64,000 bases of DNA from assembly GCA_032622095.1 (NCBI GenBank), contig CP136066.1, positions 153,661,152 through 153,725,151 on the forward strand. Reading direction: 5' to 3'. Of this stretch, positions 12,501 through 24,500 are shown in pieces; the first letter of the stretch is position 1; each line of letters begins with the position of its first letter. The position numbers and the translations under genes are program-made. The notes under the pieces were generated by a model. That model ran no database searches. It was not told where the DNA came from and was given only the letters and a program-made list of their open reading frames with translations. This DNA comes from Siphonodentalium dalli (taxonomy: Eukaryota > Mollusca > Scaphopoda > Gadilida > Siphonodentaliidae).

Positions 12501-15500
12501 TGAGAATTGCCTTCCATTCCAGCATAGTTTTCTGAAATAAATATATCAAATATATTAAATAATGGGTGTAGCTAACAATTATGACAGCAGACAGACAGAC
12601 AGCCCTCTGCAGCTGCTAGGTGTTAATTAGTTTTCACAGTGCTAGGTTTTATGCTAGAAACAACCATGAAACATGGCTTATTTTCTCCTTTAAATATTTT
12701 TAGTAAGTGTCATGCAAAATAATGAACACTGTTAAAATCATGAATAAGTTTTCAACGTTACTACATGAATCTATTAATTGTATACGAATGGATAGTGAAA
12801 CACATCGCTGTGTTCATATATTAATAAAACCCAGTGACAGTGGTAGCAACTATCAAGTTTCAACAGTTTGGAACATCAAGTCTGACACATTATCAGTTGG
12901 AAATTTGAGGCCAAACTTAGCTTGAATGTGTCCCAGTTGTCTGATGATCTTCCTACAGGTTGAAACTTGCCAACAGTTAGAATCCCCGAGGTCCAAATTC
13001 CAAGTCAAGGTGGGGGGAGGGGGGTGCAATTAATATGATTAATTTCTCCAGTTGGAGTTTTGGTTGGGTTCAATGGGGGAGGGGGTGGTGAAGTTGGAAA
13101 TCCAAAATGTGGACACCCCTACTGAACGGAGAGGAGACCCCCTAGCTACGTCCCTGACCGTTAACGAAGTCGTTTGCTCATAGGCATTTATGCGACTCAA
13201 ATAACCATATAAATATTTAAAATTATTTGTACCGAAGTTTTGTTTCCGGAAATATAAATTTTGACTCAATCGGAACTCACTTCATCCAATTTCAACTATA
13301 TTGAAATTTCCAGCAATACTGGTGTTTTACTATATTTGCCTGACTAATGAAATAGCTGTGTAAGGCCGGTTTATAATGTGCTATACCTTAGCCAGTTCCT
13401 TAACTTACTTTAAGACACATTACACCAGTATTTGGGGTATATTTTGTTATGTTTCGTTATATTTTCTTATCTGAGACACCAAAAATAAAAATTCATATCA
13501 AGAAGGAATCGTAGATAAAATATCGGAAGCGAGTCGTGTGAGTAGCGTGTTTTTTGGACCTGAACCTTAGCAATTTTTATTGTGACAAATTCAGAGTTTT
13601 ATATTGATACATTGTATTTCTAGCCAATCAATAATTTATCAGTGAATTGTTGGCTAACTGTGTGCTATCTGTCCTAAAGTACCAATGTACGGAAATATGG
13701 CTTGTTGCAATTCATCGGAAAGCTCTCAGTGAGAGCTTTCCGATGAAAGGCAACAAGCCATATTTCCGACTAAATCCTGAAAAGTTACCCATTATTCTGC
13801 TGTGGTTAAGGAGTCGATTATTTAGGGCATCACTGTATATCAGGAATAAACCACTTTATTATTCCTTTGTAGACAAATAATTTTCCCAATCTTCAGTTAT
13901 GTCTGCATTTTATTCACAGAAAAAGGTATATATAATTTTGAAATCGGGTTTTTATAAAAATTATATTGTTGTACAGTACCAGTAATTGTGGCTGGAAGAA
14001 ATTTACTATTTAATGCTCAAAGTTGCTAAGTTATGTGGTATTTTCACTTTTAAAATGATTCTCACAAATTTTATCCACTGGTAAATGGGAAAAATACCTG
14101 TGTAAACAACACCAGAGACACACAGCACCTGACAAGTAGTTATGGATGACATGGAACTCAAATAAGCAATGTCGCAGGAAATACCGATTTGAAATCAAAA
14201 TTGTCACAGAATAAAATGTTCCCTAATTTCGAGGGCTGCGTATTTGACACGTGTAATCCGAAATTCAAACAATAATGGGATAGAAACTGCTGGCAAGCTA
14301 CAGTGAAATAACAAAAGCTACAGTTATATACGATTTTGTTAGTTCACTGTAGCTTTCATTATTTCACTGTAGATGACATACGACAATTTACGTTTTGGTA
14401 ATTTTCCGATATTTTATTGGCAAGCATATAATAAAAGACCATTTAAAAAAAACCACATCAGTATTGTGAGCAGTAAATTAAAACTACAGAGAGGGATATG
14501 TTCCTCAGCAGTGCAATTCACAGCACATGTTATATAAATTCTTGTGACATGAAATACAGGGGGAAAACATTCATTATACCCCCCCGCAACGAAGTTGTGG
14601 GGGGATATACTGGAATCAGCTTGTCCGTCCGTCCATCCGTCCATATGTCGTCCGTCCGTGGACACAATTTTGTCTGGAGTTTTTCTCAGTCGTTTTTCAA
14701 TAATTTTCTGTGAAACTTGGCACAGACATCAACCACCATGGGAACCTGTGCACGGGCGATTATGATGTCTGTCAGACTTTTTTTTATGGAGTTATCCCCC
14801 TATTTCAACTTAGAAATTGTTTGCAACATGTATAATTTTGTCCGAGCTTTTATTCCTACATTTTTAGGTCAATTTTATTTAAACTTGGCACAGATATTTA
14901 GTACCATGGGAACCTGTGCACATGCGATTATGACGTCTGTCCGACGTTTTTGGGTAGAGTTATTTCCCATTTTCGCAACATGCATAATTTTGTCTGAGTT
15001 TTTATTCCTACATTTTTCTGTCAATAGGTTTAGAATTAGGGTTAGGAGTTAGGGTTGTGCACCTGCAATGGGAATTTGTTATTTTATTATTTTAACTAAA
15101 TGTTTACTGACATGTGAAACATATTAGTGTTTTAAAAACATGGGGGTATCCTTAGTCCCATTGGGACAGTCACACCTCTAAATAAATCTACAGTGTCAAC
15201 AACATACATTACTCCAGTAAATTTTAGATGTCTGTCTTTACTAAACATTTACAGACTCAGGGAAATGTAAATTTTGAAGAAAAAATATCAATAAAAATTA
15301 CTAAATTGTTAAATATCGTTGGAATCTGGATTCAGTTTTGCTCTTGGAATCCATCGTACGATACAGATGGAATCTGGCATACTGTTCCAAAATGCCCAGA
15401 ATGCAGTGTACGAAATAGAGGGTGATAGCCTCCGATATGGGAAGTTATGTCAGTCTAATTTCTTGCAGGAGTGTGATGTTAAAAAAGAAGACATGAATAA

Positions 15501-18500
15501 CATGAAGATCAAGGAGAATGCTCTGCTGTGTCAGATAACATTAGAACATTACGATGAGGCTACTGAGTCATACTGGGATGTTTGTGAGTTAACTGTTTTT
15601 TAGCTCAACTTAACGAAGTCAAGCTTGAGCTATTGCCATAGGTTGGCATCCATCGTACATGCGTCCATCCTTCCATCAACAATTTCCTTTGGCTGACCCT
15701 ACAGGCCGCATCCCTCATCCAATCATCACCAATCTTCATATGGATCTTCAGGGTGACCTCTAGAAGGGAGCCATCAATTTTTCCCCAAATTTGTTAAAAA
15801 ACATGTCCGCCAGCAGTAGTGAGCAGATCCTACCTAGGACCTTGGTGGTCTGGTCCACTGACTAGGTGGTCCAGTCTGATCTGGTCCAGGCCATTCCGGT
15901 ACCATTGCCTGGCCTGGTCCAAAGCGGTCCAGTCCACATTCATGTGAATGAATTACCATTTTAGCAAAGTGTTCATCATATTAAGTTTACTATATCAAAA
16001 CAAGGTGTGCAGACAATGTTTGCAGCATTTCTTGCGGCAGTTAACAAGGTGGCACTGCAATAACCCAGTACGAACTTAGAATATAAACTGTTACAGATGA
16101 TTTACCAATGTTGTTGTGTATATTAGGCCATTAAAGATGCACATTGCACATCGCTTTTCGAGACAATCATAATCCGATAGTAGTAAGTCATATCCGAGGA
16201 TTTGACAATTTGGTGTCTCAAAAGTCTATAAAAATGTTTCCAAAGCTGACAACTCGTTTCAGAACCCATCAAATGAGTGTCCCAAAAATGAGTGTACCAG
16301 TACCAAACCATATATCATCGATATGGTGTCCCAATACCCCATATTACACATTTAACGATTTTTTCAACCCACATTGATAGTCCCCCAAGCTATGCAACTG
16401 GTGTCCCAAACCACCCAAAATGTGTCCCATGCCATACAACATGTGTCCCAACTACCCAATGAGTGTCTCTAACCACCCAATGAATGTTCCAAGGCATACA
16501 ACGAGTACCAAGCAACTGTGTCAAAGCATCCAATGAGTGTCCCATACCACCCAGTGCATGTCAGAAACCACACAAGGAGTGTCAAATAGGCATCCAATAT
16601 GTATCTCATGCCACACAGCTAGTGTCACAAGCCATCCAGGTAGTGTCCTGTGTCATACAACATGTGTCCCCAAACCACCCAACTGGTGTCTCAATCCATT
16701 CGACTAGTGTCCAAATGGCCCAATCAGTGACCCAATCGACCAATCAGTGTCGAAATCCACTAAACTAGTGTCCGAAATCCATAGCGAGTGTCCCAAATCA
16801 CACAATTGGTGTCCCAAAACATCCAATGCGTGTCACAAGCCATAAAACAAGTATCACAAACCATCCAATGAGTTCCCAATCCATCCAACTGGTGTCACAA
16901 ACCACCTACTAATGTCATCTCAATACATCCAAAATACTGTACAAAATCATCCATAGAGTATGTCAGCTAGACTATGAAATTAGTTTTCCAAACCATCCAA
17001 TGAGTTTACCAAACCATGGGACACTCGCTGGATGGCTTGATATTTTAATGGATAGTTAGTTAGGTGGTGTGGGGGATTCTGGGGGTGGTTTGAGACACTA
17101 GTTGGGTGGTTTTGGGACACTCCTGGTACTTTGAGTCAATTGCTGTGTGGCTTGGGATTCTCATTAGATGGTTATGGACACTCATTTGTTGTTATGGGAC
17201 ACCCATTAGATGGTTTGGGGTACTCAATTGATGGTTTGAAATGCTCATTTGGGTGGTACATGTATGTGTGTGTTGACGTATAGCAGCAAAGATGTTAATA
17301 GTATACTAGTACCAAACCAACTGGTGAGATTCCCAGTCTGTAAAAAGGCCGTCCCAAAGCACACAATATGTATCCCAATCAACACAAACTAGCGTACTGA
17401 AACCATCAAAGTTGTGTCCAAACCCACCTAATGAGTGTTCCAAACCATCAATGATTGCCATATGTCACACATAGAGATTTCCCAAATAATGTATGTGGTA
17501 TCTCAAACCACCCTAATGAGTGTTTCAAAGCCATGAATTGAGCACCCCAAACCAAATAATGACTTTTCCTCCCTGAAACACATGGAATTTTGGATATGTT
17601 ATTGTGTGTTCATAGTTAGCAGTCAGGGATCTGGACTCAGCGTTTGTGGTCGCCAGATTTGTCTATTAACAAAATTCCAATTTTCACCATTTGTTTTTAC
17701 ATATTCCTGTATTTTGACCCAAAAATGACAACTTTCGCATCCTGGGATTCATGGGGACTTTTGATATGTTATTTGATGGGTCACATCCAAAAACACCAAA
17801 GGCATTGCATAGCAATTTGTTCACAATTGGGTGTTTCTTTCCCTCAGATTTACTGGACTAATAAGGAATAGCAAAATTGACATAAAAGCCATAGATAGGA
17901 CTATGTTTTAAAAAAGTTTTAGAAAATTTTCCCCAAAGCTGATTTTAGCAGATTTTGTATAAGTTGTTCCACAGATTCTGCCCGAGGAAATGACACCAAA
18001 AAAGCTTCTATACCAATTTGTTCCCGGTGGACGCCCTTATTGGGGTTGAATAGGTCACTCTCACCGCTTTTCTGTGACAAAGTTACCCAGGTTCCTGAAA
18101 TTGTGATAAAGTTACCCAGGTTGGAGGGAATTGTGATAAAGTTACCCAGGTTAAGCAAATCGCACAATTAGAACTTGATTTAAAAGTGACTGAGGGAAAT
18201 ACTGTTCAGTTTTGGCAAGTAAAAGCCCATAGAAAATTTTCCCCAAAGCTGATTGTATAAGTTGTTCCACAGATTCTGCCCGAGGAAATGACACCAAAAA
18301 AGCTTCTATACCAATTTGTTCCCGGTGGACGCCCTTATTGGGGTTGAATAGGTTTTTATCGCAAAAAATAAATAATTTGTTGCTAAACATGAAATATTCT
18401 TAACCTGGGTAACTTTATCACAATCCTCTCCAACCTGGGTAACTTTATCACAATTTCAGGAACCTGGGTAACTTTATCACACATTTCAGGAACCTGGGTA

Positions 18501-21500
18501 ACTTTATCACACATTTCAGGAACCTGGGTAACTTTATCACACATTAAGACATATTAGTACTGTAGCTCGTCATTTTTATCGCAAAAAATAAATAATTTGT
18601 TGCTAAACATGAAATATTCTTAACCTGGGTAACTTTATCACAATCCTCTCCAACCTGGGTAACTTTATCACAATTTCAGGAACCTGGGTAACTTTATCAC
18701 AGAAAACCGGTGAGAGTGACCTATTCAGCCTTATTGGGATACCACGGCCACACTATATATCGAGTAGAAAGGAGCACTGTGCAAGTTCAAGCTATGGTCA
18801 TACTGATATCACAGCTAAAACTTAAAAATCTCATCACAATATCTTCTCACTATAGAAAATTTGAGCTGTAGTTTCATTATAGATGTATGGTCATTTTATT
18901 TAGCTCAAATTGTCAGTCGAGTTTGAGCTTTTTCCGTGGGTTGGTGTCCATCTTTGTACATCCAACTATTTCCTGCACACCACATAGGCCACATCTCTCA
19001 TGCCATCATCACCAACCTTCATATGGATCTTTGGGGTGACCTTGGAAGCCATAATATTTTTCCAAAATTTGTTAAAAGACATGGCTGCCAGGAGCCATCT
19101 TGGATTTCATATTTAAATTCATCCGGCAGCCCACATTTATTGGAGAATTGTTTTGAAAATTTACATGCATGTTCAGGATCACCTCTAGATTTGAGCTATT
19201 GCCACACGGCCATGGCTTCAAGGAATACCCTTGAATTCAACGAGGGGGCATTCAAGAGCTGGAAAACCTCATAATTGCACAGGTAGCTTTGAATTGCTTG
19301 ATAACACGGGCCTTCAAGCAAGCGTAATTTAATTTCGGGTATAATTTTTTCCTGTTCACAATAACACGCCCATGTTTAATAAATGTATGATGTATCTGGC
19401 ATTATCGTTGGTTAACTTTTCTCAGTTGCCAGGTTACACTGCGTGCGCAGCCAATCAAAATAATCCACGCATAGAAGACTTTGTCACTTTTGTTCATTTT
19501 TCGTTAGAAAAATGTTGAAATCTTCTTACATTTATTTCGATCATAATTATCATGTCGGAAGAATTATATTAAAATCATAAAGGGGAAATGTAAATTCCAA
19601 GAGTCATGGCTATACAGCACCAAGTGCAGAGAGTGGCACCTTCCTGTAATTAGTAGCAGAAAGGTTCTCAGCAAAATGAAAACTGTGTGTCAGTTGACTC
19701 AAACTGCAAAAATGGCGCTTGACTTTCGTTAGAAGTCAGACAAACATATTTTGAAATGAACATGACAATTAAGTCCACTTAAAAATAAAAAACTCCCATA
19801 ATGATTTTGTGAGACCGACATATGTGGGCAAATTAATTATATAAAGGGGATGCCCAATTGACACTTGAGTACACAACATACCATATTTTTGGTACAAGTT
19901 ATTATGTTGCACTTCAATGTTTGATGACTGTGTGTTTTGCATAGCCTTGAATTTAACCCATGATTGAGATCATGAACCCTGTATTAAATATTGTACGATT
20001 TTTTATGAAAAACATGGATTCTGGCAGCCATCTTGGATTTTACTCTTTGCATGACTAAATCCTTCAGCATACCCTACAGGCCACATCCCTCTTCCAATTG
20101 TCACCAAACTTCATATGAATTTTTGGGGTGACCTTTATATGGGACCCATTAAATTTTTCGGAAATTCTTTTAAAATGTGGTTTGCATTTATTGGAGAAAT
20201 GTTTAAAATCAAAATATTTCATCCATATAATAGTCAATACACGTACAATACCTTCACTGAAACTTTTTGACTTTCCTTATTCTTTATCAGTCCATCGTTA
20301 TATGCAAGTCCTTTATCACCGGGAATAGACTGCATTATCTATAAAAAAATTCATTATGTCCCCTTAAGTTAACCTGAGTCGCCTTCCGCGAACATCTGTG
20401 ACCCCCGTGGTCCAATGTGTACAGGGTAAGTTGCCCAATAGCTCACTGCTCATATATATATATATATTGGCCAGTCCCAGTGCAGCTTACTCGTGGAAGG
20501 TCGGTGCAACTCATGCAACCGGCAGGTAGGTCTGTGATGGTTCGCGTGTTCATCATGGTTGTACCGTAATCATAGTGCACACTAGGGCTGCAACGATACG
20601 CCCACCTCACGATTCGATACGTATCACAATTTTTTGCAACGATACGATACGTATCGCGATACATTCCAGACTGAAAATTGAACCAGTTTACAACTTTTGA
20701 TTGTTCTGTTGCATTAATAGCCATTATGTGTAGCCTACTATTATTCAGCCATGATGTACTGGAGTTATGACCACCAATCAAAGATTCCGAAGGCTGAAGG
20801 GATCACTCTCACCAAAAAAAGTGCTGAAGGGTGCACATGTTTTGAGATATCCTTCTGAGTAGCCTTTAGTGTTTGCGTCTGTCATGATTTCTGTTTGAGG
20901 ATAATTCATTTATGTTCCAATGAAAATTAAAATTAACTGAAAACAAACTGCTTTAGGGCATCAGACTTTCAAATTGAACGCACGAAATCCAAAGTGCTTC
21001 CACAACGGCGATTTAAACTTCGCCAGCGCCCCGACAATTTTTCGAGTTACCCCGCCAGGCCTGTCTTGACCGGCTGAGAACTTTATCATGCGATACTTCC
21101 GACATGTTAATTTGTTATTGATTTTAAATGTCAAATATATTCAACAGACCCTCGCGATAGCGGAAGAACAATTTTGATTGGTTAACAGAAAAGGAAAATA
21201 CGGAATCATTGCGGTTACAGCCAATGGAAAGTGTCCCCTCAGAGAGCTTGGGCAACAAAAATGCGGATCGAAAACATACCGGAATAATTACGAAACGAAC
21301 CGTGTATCGCACCGCTGGTAAACATCGCGATTCACCGAAACCGCGGTGAATCGTTGCAGCCCTAGTGCACACGGTTTCCTCCACCACATAAAACCACTAA
21401 ACCAGCAATGTCACAATACAGTCCGGCCCCAGCTGCCGAAGCAAGTGAATTTCTTGTGGGACATATTTTTGTCGGTATCTGAAATTCTTACCCACTGATC

Positions 21501-24500
21501 GGTAACGTGAATCTACTAAAGTTTTTGAAAAAGATTCGATTCGATTTCGAATCATTATCATGATTCAATTCAAGATTTGATTCGATGTTGAAATTGCCGA
21601 TTCGTCGGGCCCTATTGACACTTTCATTTCTTTTCCAGTTGACACTCTTGTTGCTACCGACAACATGGACCACTGTATTCCTTACCTCCACTCAGAGATG
21701 GCTAATTATTATATTCGTGAGAATCAACCAGATGAGGCAAGCAAAATACTAATTGCACTGATTCGGAGCAAGCACAAATCTCACATGAACTTCATCCATC
21801 TTGATTATGTTGACATGCAACTAGACCGTGATTACGAGCTATCTTTGGAGTATGCATTGAATTTGTAAGTGTGTACAAATCTGGCACATTCTTTCCTTTT
21901 CACTAATCTTATAATAATGATGGAGAAATTTGATATAGCGCTTATCCAAAGCTCTTAAGCACTGTAACAATCACATTACCCTAGTTATTGAGCAATGATA
22001 TTGTAACCCCTTTCTTTACAAAATACTCATTGATGAGTAGTTCCCTTAGGAAGTGTTCAGATAATAAGTTCACCAAACGACCATAGGTAGTTTGTTGAAC
22101 CTAATATCAGAACATATTCCTCCAGTGAATATGGATCCTTCTGAACTTGTATTATCATTTTGCATGTCTGTCGTCGGATTTCCAGAACATCCCTCCAAAT
22201 GAATAATAGACAATTCCAATGTGTACTTTGGTAACAATCGGGAGAATCCATTTAGTAAAGAAAGGGTTAACTTCTAACTTGGCCCGTCAAGCATCCACAG
22301 ACTATGACACTCTGTGACTGAGGCGGGAAAATTTTATCCAGTAATGAGTCAGCGATGTTCTATCTCTAAATATGCAAAATTCCACAGCAGTCTTTTTAGC
22401 CATCAGTGAGACACTAAATGTACAGTAATGCCCTAAATAATTGACTCCTAACCACAGCAGAATTATGGGTAATTTTTCAGGATTTAGTCGGAAATATGGC
22501 TTGTTACCATTCATCGGAAATCTCTCAGTGAGAGAATTATGGGTAATTTTTCAGGATTTAGTCGGAAATATGGCTTGTTGCCATTCATCGGAAATCTCTC
22601 AGTGAGAATTATGGGTAATTTTTCAGGATTTAGTCGGAAATATGGCTTGTTGCCATTCATCGGAAAGCTCTCAGTGAGAGCTTTCTGATGAATGGCAACA
22701 AGCCATATTTTCGACTATATCCTGAAAAATTACCCATAATTCTGCTGTGGTTAAGGAGTCGACTATTTAGGGCATTACAATACCATACTCTAGTACAAAC
22801 CCTTTCATGATGGGAGCTTCGCTGGTGCTGCATTAAAAACACTGTGCCAGTGCATTCTCTTATATATGCGAGTCTCCCATGGGGAGCCTCGCATATATAA
22901 GAGAATGAACTGGCTTACAAGGTGAAGGTAAATATTGTAAGGCCAATGTATTCTCTTATATATGTGAGGCTCCCTATGGGAGACTCGCATATATAAGAGA
23001 ATGCATTGGCACAGGGTTTTCGCAAAATTTCAGGAAAAACCAGTCATGGAAGGGTTAAATTAGGCCGCTACTCGTGTGTAACAATTCACACTCTTTGTAA
23101 TGTGGAATTTATCAACAGATCATAGTTGAACTATTGTTGGTTACGATCTCCTGCTGCACTGTATGGAATACAATAGTCTGTTGGTGCTTGATGGGCGAAG
23201 TTATAAGTTTTCATTCTAAACATCTACATTATCTGAACTTTCCCTCAGAATGACTGAACAGGAATTCCATCACTTCTCTACTTGTATTATCAACACAGCC
23301 CTCCAATAAGATATACGGAGTGTGTATCATCAGTTTTAACCATCAGTCCATATCACAACACCCCTCCAAATGAGTAACAGACCCTTCCAATTTTATTTTT
23401 TTTTATTATAATTTATTCATCTTTTTTGTTACAGTTTGTTTAAACATTTACATAAAGTGTACATAAATATATTTTAACAACAATTGAGTTTAGTCACAGC
23501 AGCCCATTCGAAGAGACGTGGAAAACGATATACATATAGCTCTCAGCGTCTACCCGAACAGGCAACTGAAACACTTCCAATTTATATAACTGAATGAGAA
23601 AATCCACACTACATGCTCCCATTTTGTGTAGACACAACTTGCAGCAAGTTACGATAATAACATTGGAAATGGCCACTTAATTATCTTTTTATCGGCCAGT
23701 TGACTTGGTTGAGTGTAAATATAAGTAATGGATGTTGATTTTGTTGCGTTCCACACAAAATGTCAGCCCAACTTGCATCCATACTCTATGGAACGCAAGC
23801 AAACCAGCATCCATTTCTTAAATGAAAGGACTAAAGACATATTATGGACTTGTTCAGGTGCATGAAACTGATAAGTTAGTATTCAGGCATTATGTCAACT
23901 AGATGAATGTATCATTCTACTAACATCGCCGATAATCTCAAGCAAATCGATCGTACCACTCCATAGAAAACATGCGCTCAATTATAAATATTTACTTCTC
24001 GATTCGGGACGCAGCTAGTTATTGGCGATAAACTAACAAAAAATAATTTTGCCACATGAATCGCTGCATTTATTGAATATATAAAAACTATGGTGTGTGC
24101 TGTCAATTTGGATGTAATATTTGTAAAAATAGGTACCTTGAGCAACAATATTCTCCATATCTATATGATAACCCTTCCGGAGTGTTTCATTTCACTTTAA
24201 TATTGGTATATAAATTTGATAGATGGCCTGAGGAAGAATCACTGGTTAGACGATATATAACAAGCAGACTAATTCCTGAGGACGATTTTGACAGAATTAT
24301 ACTTTTTGAGGAACGTCTCGAGGGACTCTACACACCAGAAAAAGCATATATTGCCGTAGCAATGTGGTGTGATCAACAAGACAAGATGGAGCTGAAGGAA
24401 AGAGTTCTGAATTACGCAATAGAAAAAAAACATCCCACTAATCTGGTATGAATATTGCCATGTATTTATTATCAGAAATATTAATAGGAGCAAGCCTGCA

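Noticed and set aside
15030-15055. GGTTAGGAGTTAGGGTTG as interstitial telomere repeat
   Set aside because: Too short and irregular; it is part of the element and recurs as a degenerate form at ~5,940.
15319-15468. Upstream extension of exon 5 (open frame from 15,319)
   Set aside because: No matching acceptor in the right phase, while a good pyrimidine-rich acceptor ends at 15468.
16255-18735. CRISPR-like array of short repeats
   Set aside because: Eukaryotic context, heavily diverged units and no constant-length unique spacers; these are minisatellites.
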